Below, in pieces: positions 17,932-26,702 of a DNA stretch of 64,000 bases. The DNA is taken from assembly GCA_002494725.1 (NCBI GenBank), contig DACG01000012.1:41019-105018 (forward strand), given 5' to 3'. Position 1 is the stretch's first letter, and every line of letters starts with the position of its first letter. Origin of the DNA: Geoglobus sp. UBA235. Lineage in GTDB: Archaea > Halobacteriota > Archaeoglobi > Archaeoglobales > Archaeoglobaceae. Both the position numbers and the translations under genes were made by a program. A model generated the notes under the pieces. The model had not been told where the DNA came from, made no database searches, and was given only the letters and a program-made list of their open reading frames with translations.

Positions 17932-18125
17932 TGGATGTTTTCTTCCAGTATACTTAAAAATTTTTCTTTGATATTGACTGCATAGTTGTGTAATCAAAAC
18001 AAGTAAAATGACAAAAAGTTTGCAATCAAACAATCTCCCGAAGGTTTTCGTCCTGACCTGTGTCTCGGTGTGGTCATACTCATCCTGACGGGAAGGTTAA
18101 AATACGTTCCATACCACTTCATGCC

Positions 18126-19766
18126 ATGCGAAGTGACATTGTCAAGAGGGGTGTCGACAGGGTCGCTCATCGAGCCCTGCTCAGGGCTCTTGGTCTGACG
18201 GATGACGATTTTGACAGACCCTTCATCGGGATAGCAAATGCGTACAACACAGTCGTTCCCGGCCACATGGCCCTTGACAGAATAACCGAATACGTCAAGC
18301 AGGGGATAATTGCTGCTGGCGGAGTTCCATTCGAGTTCGGAGTTATTGGAGTATGCGACGGAATTGCGATGGGGCATGTTGGGATGAGCTACGCCCTGCC
18401 TTCAAGGGAGATCATCGCCGACTCCATAGAGGTTATGGTTGAGGCTCACCAGTTCGATGGCCTTGTGGTTGTTGGAAGCTGCGACAAAATCGTTCCGGGA
18501 ATGCTCATGGCTGTGCTCAGGCTCAACGTTCCTGCAATTGTCGTAACAGGGGGACCAATGGTAGCCGAGAGGGTTTTCGGTGAGAGGGTTACGATAAAGG
18601 ATGCGTTTGAGGCTGCAGGACTTTACAAGGCAGGACAGCTTGATGAAGACGGTTTGAAGCTTTACGAGAACTTCTGCGCTCCATCCTGCGGGAGCTGTCA
18701 GGGGCTTTACACAGCCAACACAATGCAGATTCTCACGGAAACTCTCGGTTTAAGTTTGCCGTACACCTCCACCTCACCATGCGGCTCGGCAAGAAAGCTG
18801 AGGATAGCGAAGGAAGCGGGCAAAAGGGTGGTCGAGCTTGTAAAGCAGAACATCAAACCCCTCGACATTGTGACTGAAAAAAGCTTCGAGAACGCAGTGA
18901 CCATGGACATGATGATTGGAGGCTCGACAAATACGGTTCTGCATTTACCTGCGATTGCGAGGGAAGCTGGAATTAAGCTCGACCTCGACGTATTCGACGA
19001 GATAAGCAGGAAAACTCCTCACCTTGTAATGCTGGACCCTGCGAGTAAAGACGTTGTGGTCGATCTGGACGAGAGCGGAGGAGTGCCGATGATTTTCAGG
19101 AAAGCCAAACAGTACTTCCACAACGAGATGACAGTTAGCGGATTGAGAATTCACGAGATCGCCGAGCTTGCTGTAAGGAGGGGAGTGGACATTATAAGAA
19201 ATCCCGACGACCCGCACAGCAGGGAAGGGGGTATAGCGATCCTGAAGGGCAACATAGCCGAGAGAGGGGCGGTGATCAAGGCCGCTGCGGTTGACGAGGA
19301 CATGAGGGTCTTCGAGGGGGAGGCGAGAGTGTTTGATTCTGAAAAGGAAGCTCTCGATGCCATACTTGCCGGAAAGATTCAGGAGGGACAGGTTGTTGTG
19401 ATAAGGTACATGGGGCCCAAGGCTGCAGGAATGCCGGAGATGCTTCTGCCAACTGCGGCAATAGCGGGAATGGGTCTGCAGAGGGTTGCGCTCATAACAG
19501 ACGGCAGGTTCAGCGGAGCGACGAGAGGACCAGCTATAGGCCATATAGCCCCGGAGGCACTTGCAGGGGGGAACATAGCCCTTATCGAGGATGGGGATGT
19601 CATAGAAATTAACATTCCCGAAAGAAAGCTGAACGTCAGGCTGAGCGATGACGAGCTTGCAGACAGGAGAGAGAGGTGGAAGCCGAGGGAGATCCGGCAT
19701 AAGGGCTATCTGGCAAAGTATTCCAGGCTTGTAAGTGGAGCAGACGAGGGAGCGGTTCTCAAATAA
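18126..19766 (+). CDS. ilvD: Dihydroxy-acid dehydratase
   Basis: 546 aa Fe-S dehydratase of valine, leucine and isoleucine synthesis. Visible family signatures: CDGIAMGHVGMSYALPSRE (~76-94), SCDKIVPGMLMA (~118), cluster Cys in the CDGI and SCDK blocks and in CGSCQGLYTANTM (~189-201), and the C-terminal RFSGATRGPAIGHIAPEA (~461-478). ATG 18126 (MRSDIVKRG) lies ~25-30 bases after a TATA-like GTTAAAATA, so a leaderless start is likely; the open frame reaching back to 18060 would add 22 unrelated residues. Confidence 0.95.
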   Translation: MRSDIVKRGVDRVAHRALLRALGLTDDDFDRPFIGIANAYNTVVPGHMALDRITEYVKQGIIAAGGVPFEFGVIGVCDGIAMGHVGMSYALPSREIIADSIEVMVEAHQFDGLVVVGSCDKIVPGMLMAVLRLNVPAIVVTGGPMVAERVFGERVTIKDAFEAAGLYKAGQLDEDGLKLYENFCAPSCGSCQGLYTANTMQILTETLGLSLPYTSTSPCGSARKLRIAKEAGKRVVELVKQNIKPLDIVTEKSFENAVTMDMMIGGSTNTVLHLPAIAREAGIKLDLDVFDEISRKTPHLVMLDPASKDVVVDLDESGGVPMIFRKAKQYFHNEMTVSGLRIHEIAELAVRRGVDIIRNPDDPHSREGGIAILKGNIAERGAVIKAAAVDEDMRVFEGEARVFDSEKEALDAILAGKIQEGQVVVIRYMGPKAAGMPEMLLPTAAIAGMGLQRVALITDGRFSGATRGPAIGHIAPEALAGGNIALIEDGDVIEINIPERKLNVRLSDDELADRRERWKPREIRHKGYLAKYSRLVSGADEGAVLK

Positions 19767-19796
19767 TTTTTTATTTTTCGTGTGTGATTTTTATCC

Positions 19797-20528
19797 ATGG
19801 CAGTCATAGACACTCACATCCATTCTGAGGGGAGGAGTGTAGAGGATCTGAAGTTCATGGCTGAGAACGGGATAAAAAAGGCCATAACCTGTGCCTTCTA
19901 TCCGATAAGGCCAGGTTTTCCAGAAACCCTGATTGACCTCGCGAGAAAGCTGACAGAGTTCGAGCCGAAGAGGGGGAAGAGAGCTGGAATTAAAATTCAC
20001 TCTGCGGTTGGGATTCATCCAAGATGCATCCCGCCAGACTGGCAGAGAGTTCTGGACTTCATCGAGAGCTATTCGGGCTATGTGGCAATCGGGGAGATAG
20101 GACTCGAGGATGGAACTGATGTGGAGAGGGAGGTTCTGAAGGCACAGCTCCTTCTTGCCAAGAGGCTCGACATCCCTGCAATCATCCACACCCCCAGAAA
20201 GAACAAGGTTGCAATTCTGGAGAAGATGCTCGAGGTTCTCGAGGAGATGTCTTTCCCCGAAGATCTCGCCCTCATTGATCACAATTCTGTCGAAACCGTT
20301 AAGGTTATCCTGGACAGGGGCTACTGGGCCGGAATAACCGTGCAGCCGGGAAAGCTGAGCGTTGAAGAGGCTGTAAAAATAGTCGAGGAGTTCGGAGATG
20401 AAAGACTCGTAGCGAACAGCGATACAGGATTCAGCGAGTCAGACATGCTTGCTGTGAAAAAGTTCTACGATGCATGCGAAAACGAGAGGGTTGTGAGGAA
20501 GAATGCTGAGAGGTTTTTCGGGATTTAA
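19797..20528 (+). CDS. TatD-related metal-dependent hydrolase
   Basis: 243 aa TIM-barrel amidohydrolase. Metal-binding landmarks are DTHIHSEG (~5-12), IHPR and AIGEIGLEDG (Glu, ~95-104), AIIHTPRKN (~130-138), LIDHNS (~162) and a late Asp in VANSDTGF (~205-212). Close to the archaeal TatD-like group, which includes nucleases and uncharacterised hydrolases. It stands alone between ilvD and the toxin-antitoxin remnant. Substrate unknown. Confidence 0.8.
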   Translation: MAVIDTHIHSEGRSVEDLKFMAENGIKKAITCAFYPIRPGFPETLIDLARKLTEFEPKRGKRAGIKIHSAVGIHPRCIPPDWQRVLDFIESYSGYVAIGEIGLEDGTDVEREVLKAQLLLAKRLDIPAIIHTPRKNKVAILEKMLEVLEEMSFPEDLALIDHNSVETVKVILDRGYWAGITVQPGKLSVEEAVKIVEEFGDERLVANSDTGFSESDMLAVKKFYDACENERVVRKNAERFFGI

Positions 20529-20615
20529 CGGAAAATTTTAATTCAGTTTCCAAAACTCATCAGCTTGCCCTTTTCACAATCTATGTATATCCACAATATC
20601 CACAAGTGGATGGTT

Positions 20616-20786
20616 ATGAACATGGATGCCGAACTTCTCAGAAGAGTTGAAAGGCTGGAAGAGAAACTCGACAGAATTCTCGAAATACCTGAGGATGAAT
20701 TAACCGAGGAAGAGATCAAGGAACTCAACAGGACAAGCGAGAGAATGAGGAAGGACGAAAAGGTACCTTTGGACAATCTTTTATGA
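20616..20786 (+). CDS. Antitoxin-like small protein (RelB-type partner)
   Basis: A short, highly charged helical protein (~56 aa from ATG 20616) with ELLRRVERLEEKLDRILEIP and a Glu-rich middle. Similar small acidic coiled proteins precede RelE toxins in many archaea. The stop overlaps the ATG of the next frame as ATGA. TATGTATAT at 20582-20590 is a plausible TATA element. In-frame ATGs at 20610, 20616 and 20622 are all possible starts. Confidence 0.55.
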   Translation: MNMDAELLRRVERLEEKLDRILEIPEDELTEEEIKELNRTSERMRKDEKVPLDNLL

Positions 20787-21057
20787 AGGTTTACCATGAT
20801 GGAGATCCGCAAAACAGATAAAAAAGCTTGAAGATAATGAAAAATCAGGAATCCTGAGAAGAGTAAAAGCCCTTGAAGTAGATCCTTTTCTTGGGAAGAA
20901 GCTCAAAGGGAGAGAGAACACGTACTCCCTCAGAGTTGGCAAATTTAGGATTATATACGAAATTCACACAGATCTGAATAAAATCTGGACTCTGAAAATT
21001 GATAAAGCGTTTATGACAGGATCTGAGTTTTACGGCGTGGAACAACTGTCATTCTAA
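20783..21057 (+). pseudogene. RelE/ParE-like toxin, frameshifted near its start
   Basis: ATG 20783 gives MKVYHDGDPQNR and then a stop. Shifting one base near 20806-20809 opens AKQIKKLEDNEKSGILRRVK ... LGKKLKGRENTYSLRVGKFR IIYEI ... up to TAA 21055-21057, which is an unmistakable RelE-family body (KLKG...YSLRVGKFRIIYEI). The last ~20 residues look less typical. The toxin therefore appears inactivated while its antitoxin-like partner remains open. Confidence 0.7.
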
Positions 21058-21130
21058 AAACTGCAAAGAAGTGGCTCAGAAGAAGAGAGACGCATGATGA
21101 AACAAATTTCCGGATGAATTCTCTCTGGAA

Positions 21131-22114
21131 TTAGCTCTTCTTCCTGCACACGTAAATCCTTCTTGTCAAGCTCTTGTGCAACTTTTGACACAGCTTGTAT
21201 TCGATCTCAAAATGCTCCTCGACAAGCTCATCAACATCCAGGTTGGTCAGGAAGACCGCTCTGCAATTCTCTCTCAGCACCCTGTGGAACTCTCTGAGTG
21301 CGCTGCTGTAAAGCTCATGAATTTTGCCAAGACTTTTCGTTGACTGCAGGTAGGGAAAGTCCGTAACAATTCCATCAACGCTCCCGTTCTTAAGCCCCAT
21401 GTTCTTGGCATCACCAATCGCAACGTTTGCTGGCAGATTGTAATACCTCAGATTCACTCCGCACCCCTCAGCTATGGCCCTGTAGGCCTCAATTCCAATA
21501 AAGTCCAGACCCATTAAGCCAGCCTCAACCAGAATCGTGCCAGTCCCGCACATCGGGTCGAGAACGATTCCACTCCTGACACCTGCAGTGTTGACAAGGC
21601 TCCTTGCAATTCTGGGAAGAATTGCTCCAGGTCTGAAGAAAGGTTTCAAGTCCGGTCTTCTCATCAGAAACTGCTTTCTGTCGGTTTTGTACAGCAATAT
21701 TCCAACGTGGATTTGGTTCGAGAAATAAACCCTGATGATGTGATCTGGCTTTGAGACGCTTATCTCAGCCCCTCTCCTCCAGAGTATCGCTCCGAGCTCC
21801 CTCTCCAGTTTGAGAGAGTCAACCTTCCTTTTTCCGATGTTCCTCACCCTAACGCATATCCTGCCAGCCGGAATTTCAATCCCTTTAAAAAGCTCTTTCA
21901 GCTCGTCAAGGGAGCTGCAGGAGAACAAATGCCTGCTTACCTCGTGAATCAGCCCGAATCTGTGGAAATATTCTGTGAGTTCATTATCGCAATGTCCGGT
22001 GAGTATCTGGGTGTCCTCCTCTTCAGCGTTGCCACGAAAAACGTTCAGAAATGTCCTTGCTTCAATTTTCGCGAGTTCCTCGAACTCTCCGCTCAGGAAG
22101 AACAGCAACCTCAT
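21131..22114 (-). CDS. tRNA (guanine(10)-N2)-methyltransferase, archaeal Trm-G10 type
   Basis: 327 aa. An N-terminal THUMP-containing half (to ~150, including the RIC.RVRNIGKRK-type RNA-binding strand) precedes a Rossmann methyltransferase with motif I VLDPMCGTGTILVEAGLMG (~184-202), an acidic motif II FIGIEAY and the catalytic loop at TDFPYL (~255), a variant of the usual D-P-P-Y. It would form m2G/m2,2G at position 10 of tRNA. The stop overlaps the SRP19 gene end by 4 nt, so it is last in a four-gene minus-strand run. Confidence 0.8.
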   Translation of the reverse strand: MRLLFFLSGEFEELAKIEARTFLNVFRGNAEEEDTQILTGHCDNELTEYFHRFGLIHEVSRHLFSCSSLDELKELFKGIEIPAGRICVRVRNIGKRKVDSLKLERELGAILWRRGAEISVSKPDHIIRVYFSNQIHVGILLYKTDRKQFLMRRPDLKPFFRPGAILPRIARSLVNTAGVRSGIVLDPMCGTGTILVEAGLMGLDFIGIEAYRAIAEGCGVNLRYYNLPANVAIGDAKNMGLKNGSVDGIVTDFPYLQSTKSLGKIHELYSSALREFHRVLRENCRAVFLTNLDVDELVEEHFEIEYKLCQKLHKSLTRRIYVCRKKS

Positions 22115-22371
22115 CCTCGCATTTCTCTGATCTTCTCAGCGAGCTTAACCATCAGCTCCGTTTTTCTCATTCTCTTCTCCACTCTAAGCCTGCCACCCTC
22201 CTCCCACCAGCACCTCGGATACCTTTTATGCTCAACCTCGTAGCTCAATCCGAGAGCCTCGCACGCTTCAGCGAGTTCCTCGATTCTTACATTGGGGACA
22301 GAAAATCTTTTCGGTATTCTCCTTCCCTCACTTCTGCTTTTCTTTCTGTCCAAGTTCACGGTCCATATCAC
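22111..22371 (-). CDS. srp19: Signal recognition particle 19 kDa protein
   Basis: About 87 aa. VIWTVNLDRKKSRSEGRRIP at the start, PKRF/PNVRIEEL, the loop YPRCWWEEGGRL and KTELMVKLAEKI at the end are diagnostic of archaeal SRP19, which binds SRP RNA helices 6 and 8 and prepares it for SRP54. I choose GTG 22371 because it immediately follows the hisE stop and matches the length of other archaeal SRP19; ATG 22404 would add 11 residues inside hisE. Confidence 0.9.
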   Translation of the reverse strand: MIWTVNLDRKKSRSEGRRIPKRFSVPNVRIEELAEACEALGLSYEVEHKRYPRCWWEEGGRLRVEKRMRKTELMVKLAEKIREMRG

Positions 22372-22375
22372 GTAG

Positions 22376-22663
22376 CTATCTTCTCCTCTTCCTGAGTTCG
22401 TCATATACCTCCTCCAGTTTTATTTCGAGGGCTGAAAGCATCACAAGAAGGTGGTACAGCACATCTGCAGTCTCGTAAATCACGTCTTCCCTTTTTCCAT
22501 CCTTTGCAGCCAGTATGAGCTCTGTCATCTCCTCTCCAAGTTTCTCCAGAATTCTGTTGATTCCCTTTTCGTGGTATATGAGCCTGGCTGTGTATGATCC
22601 CTTGCTTGGATATCTTTTTCTCTCCTCTATCACCTCAAAAAGCTCCTCCAGCATCCCCATCAC
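22376..22663 (-). CDS. hisE: Phosphoribosyl-ATP pyrophosphatase
   Basis: 95 aa MazG-like all-alpha protein for the second step of histidine synthesis. LEELFEVIEERKRYPSKGSYTA, the acidic metal site EEMTELILAAKDG (~43-55) and YETADVLYHLLVML (~62-75) are the family's hallmarks. It overlaps the CBS-ParB gene by 4 nt; no other his gene is in the window. Confidence 0.92.
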   Translation of the reverse strand: MMGMLEELFEVIEERKRYPSKGSYTARLIYHEKGINRILEKLGEEMTELILAAKDGKREDVIYETADVLYHLLVMLSALEIKLEEVYDELRKRRR

Positions 22664-23439
22664 TTTGAATTTTTGAACGTTATTTCAACCAGAGGGTGAG
22701 GCGTGTCCTCAATCACCTCTATATCTCTGATCGATCTGATCCCCTTTTTCTTTACAAGCTTTTCCATTCCAAGCTCAACGTTGCCGGGCACTTCGAGAAC
22801 ATACGCATCAAGCCTGTCAATTCCGAGCTTTTTTGCAGCAACAACCCTGTGGTGGCCATCAACCAGAAAATAGGTGTCATCCTTCTTTATAACAACTATA
22901 GGCTCTGCAAGCCCCCTCTTGATCTCATAGATTCTTCCTCTAAGCTCATCTGCAAAGATCTTGGTCTGTGTTGGAATGAGTCTCTCAATCTGGACCCTGT
23001 CGTTGTATGTTCTGACTTTTGTTCCATGCACCTTCTCTATTGTCTCCTTGAGCTTCTTAACCTTTGTCGGGTCTGCCCTCTCAATCTGGCTTCTTATTAT
23101 GTCTGTGTTGGTTATTATCCCCTTGATTTTTCCATTTTCATCAACAACAGGGAGCTTTGAATGCCCTGTCCTGAACATGACCCTCGCAGCATCCTTCAGA
23201 TCCATGTACTCTCTTGCAACGTACAGCGACCTTGTCATGACCTCTCTTATCTTGGTTTTCAGGTCTTTTTTCAGGAGATCAAGGGAGGAGATGTATCCAA
23301 CAAGAGTGCCATCCCTTTCAACCACGGGAAATCCGTCATGACCAGTTTTTTCAATGATCCTTATGGCATCATCAACCGTGTCATCCGGATTGAGTGTTAT
23401 CACGTTTCTTGTCATGTAATCTGCAACCTTCTGCTTCAC
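22660..23439 (-). CDS. CBS-pair protein with C-terminal ParB-like domain
   Basis: About 259 aa. Two CBS domains (VADYMTRNVITLNPDDTVDD ..., ~5-60, and IREVMTRSLYVAREYMDLKD ..., ~63-115) are followed by a linker and a ParB/Srx-type domain with DELRGRIYEIKRG and VDGHHRVVAAKKLGI (~194-208), the DGHHR box. CBS pairs sense adenine nucleotides; ParB-type domains bind DNA or nucleotides. GTG 23439 (VKQKVADYM) lies ~28 nt after the TATA-like AGTAAATATA, so it is preferred over ATG 23514, which would run into the cytochrome gene. Precise role unknown. Confidence 0.8.
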   Translation of the reverse strand: MKQKVADYMTRNVITLNPDDTVDDAIRIIEKTGHDGFPVVERDGTLVGYISSLDLLKKDLKTKIREVMTRSLYVAREYMDLKDAARVMFRTGHSKLPVVDENGKIKGIITNTDIIRSQIERADPTKVKKLKETIEKVHGTKVRTYNDRVQIERLIPTQTKIFADELRGRIYEIKRGLAEPIVVIKKDDTYFLVDGHHRVVAAKKLGIDRLDAYVLEVPGNVELGMEKLVKKKGIRSIRDIEVIEDTPHPLVEITFKNSK

Positions 23440-23482
23440 GGGATGATATAAGAAAGAGGGAGATATATTTACTTTCTCATGT

Positions 23483-25044
23483 TCATGAGATCGATGCTGC
23501 ATCTGAGGAAACAAGGGTTACCATTTCAGTCTGTGCAAACCTCTTCAGAAATTCCTCGATTTCGGGGGTGCTGATTCTTTTAAGATCTTCAGAGAATGGA
23601 TATGACACTGGCTGATAGAGAAGCTCCACTTCCACCCTGAAAGGTCCCTCATGGCCTGAAACATTAATTATATAGCTGACAACATCCCCACCATCTCTGA
23701 AGGTGGAATCAGTTCTGGCACTGCCCTTGACAGCAACATCGGGGATGGCGTTTTCGATGTCAAATCCCTTTGGAGGGATGCGGTTGTCCTTTATGTAATC
23801 TGCAGCTCTCAGAAGTGTCTGGGTTACCCTGCCGTTGACATCCACCATTACAGCTTCATAGATCTGAACGTCATCTTCCCTTGCTATGACATCATGGTGT
23901 GGCTCGTAGGGTGAGTCCTCTCCAGCAATTCTTCCATCCTCAACTTTTCCCGACTCGAAAACAGCATTTCTATCCCCATCTGTAACCCTGAGATGTATCC
24001 ATGCCCTTCTCGATGGAAATCCTGTCGGGAACTTGTGACCTGCGCTGTTCTCAACCTTAACATCAACATTGAGCCTGTCTCCATCTATCTTTACGGAAAT
24101 GATTTTGATGCTTATGAAAGATCTCAGCATTTCTTCGGCCTTTTCAGCACCATCTTTTGCTCCCATCAGGTCAAGCATCCTGGCATTTGCTCCTGCAAAC
24201 ACATGCCTGAAGAACGGTGATCTCTCGGGCAGGTTTGGCGGTCTTGATGATACCTTTGCTCCTGAGCTCTGGGGCAGTGACACTTCTGACATGGCATATC
24301 CGGGCTGTATTGGCTGTTGAGCCACTCCAAGTAGGGGGTTTGTTCCGGAAACTTTCCGGCAACATTTCCGCTGTCGTCAAGGAACGGTGTGTAGAGGGTA
24401 TGACAGATTGCACAGAGCTCTGCCTTTTCAACGTGTTTCCCCTCTTCCGGGGTATATCCAGCACTGTTTCGCATTGCCTGAGCCATTGCAGGGACAAAAG
24501 GACCAAATATCCTCCTGTCAGGCCTGATCGTTTTTTCATCAATCACAAAGTTTCCGCTGAAACTCTCTTCCTTTCCGAAATTGTCTGGAAGCATCTGGTG
24601 GCACAGTGTGCACGAAACTCCGTCATCAGCAAGCTGATAAAACGGGCTTTTCTGGCTTAGAAATCCCCGGATGTCCACATCCACACCTTCTGACTCTGCC
24701 TGAAAGCTTGCCATTGGCATGTGACATCACGCGCACTTCTCCTCAATTACATCTTTCAGTTCCGGAAATTTTGCAATCTCAGAACTCACCTTTGCCCTCC
24801 AGTATGGATCCTTTGAAGCGTGAGCCATCATGCTCTGACTCCATTCAGAGAGAATTGAAACATCATTTCCGGATCTGTCTCTGAGACTGTCATGGCAGAA
24901 ACAGGAGGATGATGATGAAAACATCTCTATCCTCTCTTTTGAAGGGGTTTCTGCAATTTTTGCCGTTTCAGGGGGCTTTTCAGCAGGCTGCTGGCATCCA
25001 AGAATGAGCGTGGCCAGCAGCACTGCAAGCAGAATTTTCTTCAT
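23483..25044 (-). pseudogene. Multiheme c-type cytochrome lipoprotein with in-frame TGA and frameshift
   Basis: Starts at ATG 25044 with a lipoprotein signal (LLATLILGC lipobox, residues ~9-17). TGA at 24727-24729 falls inside a heme motif, giving C-A-stop-C-H-M-P; the same frame continues with CTLCH and CAICH to CQKCH. There one base is missing near 24276: restoring an A gives CHMPQSSGAKVSS and joins the C-terminal 280-residue domain that ends at 23483. An N-terminal SSCFCH lacks the first Cys of a normal CXXCH. Originally about 520 aa with four or five hemes, a likely surface electron carrier as in iron- or nitrate-reducing Archaeoglobales. Read as is, three fragments result. Confidence 0.7.
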
Positions 25045-25143
25045 ATTGAATAGCTTTTTCAGAGTGGTATTTAAGAGTGTTCTTTTGCTTTTGAATATCG
25101 GAAATGTTAAATCGTTGGTATCGCAGTATGGGAGGGTGATAAG

Positions 25144-25848
25144 ATGGATGCGTTTCCTGATAAATTCAAGTGTGTTGTGACCAACTGGGAGTACATGGAT
25201 GGCCTGTGCAGAAGGGTGGCTGAGCAGGTAAAGGAGGATGGTTTTGAACCTGAGATAATCGTGGCTCTTGCAAGAGGAGGATGGTTTGCTGGCAGAGTTC
25301 TTTGCGACTTACTCGGTCTTGATGATCTGACAAGTCTCAAAATAGAGCATTATGTTGGCACTGCAAAACAGAGCGGTGAGGTGAAGATAAAGTATCCTCT
25401 GCCTGAGGACAGCGTCAGGGGAAAGAGGGTTCTTGTTGTGGATGATATTGCCGATACCGGAAAGAGTCTGATGAGGGCAAAGGAGCATGTTGATGAGAAC
25501 GGTGCAGAGGAGGTCAAAACTGCCACCCTTCAGCTTCTCTACACATCACGCTTCACTCCTGATTACTTTGGGGAGTACATGGAGGAGTGGGCATGGGTTG
25601 TGTTTCCCTGGAACTTCATTGAGGACATGGTGGAGCTGATATCAAGGCTCCTTGCAAAGGATAAAGAAAAGCTGTGGGGGGAGTGGGATATAAAGTGGGG
25701 CCTGTATGAGTACCATCAGATTGACCCGATTTACCTTGAAATAGCTCAGCCCAGAAGATTTTTCGAGATTCTGGGAGAAATGGAGAGGAGAAAAATTGTG
25801 GAGAGAGTTGTTAAGGATGAGAAGGTCTTCTGGAGGTTGAGGGAATGA
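25144..25848 (+). CDS. Purine phosphoribosyltransferase family protein
   Basis: 234 aa type I phosphoribosyltransferase. IIVALARGGWFAGRVLCDLL (~39-58) is the pyrophosphate loop region and VLVVDDIADTGKSLMRA (~97-113) is the PRPP-binding motif. The C-terminal part is longer than in simple hypoxanthine/xanthine enzymes. It overlaps the MTA phosphorylase gene by 4 nt, suggesting that adenine or hypoxanthine released there is salvaged by this enzyme. Base specificity cannot be read from the sequence. Confidence 0.85.
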   Translation: MDAFPDKFKCVVTNWEYMDGLCRRVAEQVKEDGFEPEIIVALARGGWFAGRVLCDLLGLDDLTSLKIEHYVGTAKQSGEVKIKYPLPEDSVRGKRVLVVDDIADTGKSLMRAKEHVDENGAEEVKTATLQLLYTSRFTPDYFGEYMEEWAWVVFPWNFIEDMVELISRLLAKDKEKLWGEWDIKWGLYEYHQIDPIYLEIAQPRRFFEILGEMERRKIVERVVKDEKVFWRLRE

Positions 25849-26702
25849 AGGCCGAAATAGCGATTATTGGCGGGACGGGAGTTTATGACAGCGATGCCTT
25901 TGAAAATGTTAGGGAGATAAATGTGGATACACCATTTGGAAGACCATCAGACAAGATTCTGGTAGGAGATTTTGAGGGGAGGAGAGTTGCTTTTCTTCCA
26001 AGACATGGCAGAGGACATGTCCACTCTCCAACTCACGTCCCCTACAGGGCCAACATTTATGCTTTAAGGAAAATTGGGGTGAGCAGGATTATAAGCATAG
26101 CTGCAGTCGGCTCCCTGAAGGAAGAGATCAGGCCTCTTGATATTGTCATACCTGACCAGATTTTCGACAGAACAAAGCACAGAGAGGACACCTTTTTTGA
26201 GGAAGTGGTCGTTCATGTTGGTATGGCCGATCCTTTCTGTGTTGAGATGAGAGATACAGCCATCAAAATCCTTAACGGGCTTGAAATGCCATACCACCCA
26301 GGAGGCACGTACGTGTGCATTGAAGGCCCTCAGTTCTCTACGAAGGCTGAATCAAACGTTTACAGGCAGCTTGGGTTTGATATAATTGGTATGACAGCAC
26401 TGCCTGAGGCAAAGCTTGCAAGGGAGGCGGAGATGTGCTATCTCACCATAGCAACGGTAACAGACTATGATGTGTGGAAGGACGAGCCTGTTGACGTTAA
26501 AACGGTCCTTGAAAACGCCGCAAAAAATGAGGAGAATGTCAAAAAGATCCTCAGAAAACTCATACCATCCATTCCTGATGAGAGAACATGTGAATGCAGA
26601 GAAGCTCTGAAATTCGCAATAACAACAAGCCCTGAAGGGATAACCGATGAAGCAAGAGAGAAGTTAGGAATTTTCCTGAACAAATATCTCCAAACTTCTT
26701 AA
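25845..26702 (+). CDS. mtnP: S-methyl-5'-thioadenosine/purine nucleoside phosphorylase
   Basis: 285 aa trimeric nucleoside phosphorylase. IAIIGGTGVYD (~4-14), FLPRHGRGH (~51-59, phosphate site), YRANIYALRKIGV, GGTYVCIEGPQFSTKAE (~149-165), GMTALPEAKLARE (~183-195) and the base-site Asp in TVTDYDVW (~206-213) are all present. Cleaves methylthioadenosine (or a purine nucleoside) with phosphate. Its end overlaps the converging aminotransferase gene by 39 nt. Confidence 0.9.
   Translation: MKAEIAIIGGTGVYDSDAFENVREINVDTPFGRPSDKILVGDFEGRRVAFLPRHGRGHVHSPTHVPYRANIYALRKIGVSRIISIAAVGSLKEEIRPLDIVIPDQIFDRTKHREDTFFEEVVVHVGMADPFCVEMRDTAIKILNGLEMPYHPGGTYVCIEGPQFSTKAESNVYRQLGFDIIGMTALPEAKLAREAEMCYLTIATVTDYDVWKDEPVDVKTVLENAAKNEENVKKILRKLIPSIPDERTCECREALKFAITTSPEGITDEAREKLGIFLNKYLQTS

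Noticed and set aside
17617..18033. Start of the zinc-ribbon gene at 18033
   Set aside because: The added 34 residues lie upstream of the TATA-like box placed to serve ATG 17931, and look non-conserved.
17617..24729. Selenocysteine as explanation of the two in-frame UGA codons
   Set aside because: Sec is known only in a few archaeal groups not including Archaeoglobales to my knowledge, no SECIS-like element could be recognised, and the cytochrome has an additional frameshift that Sec would not explain.
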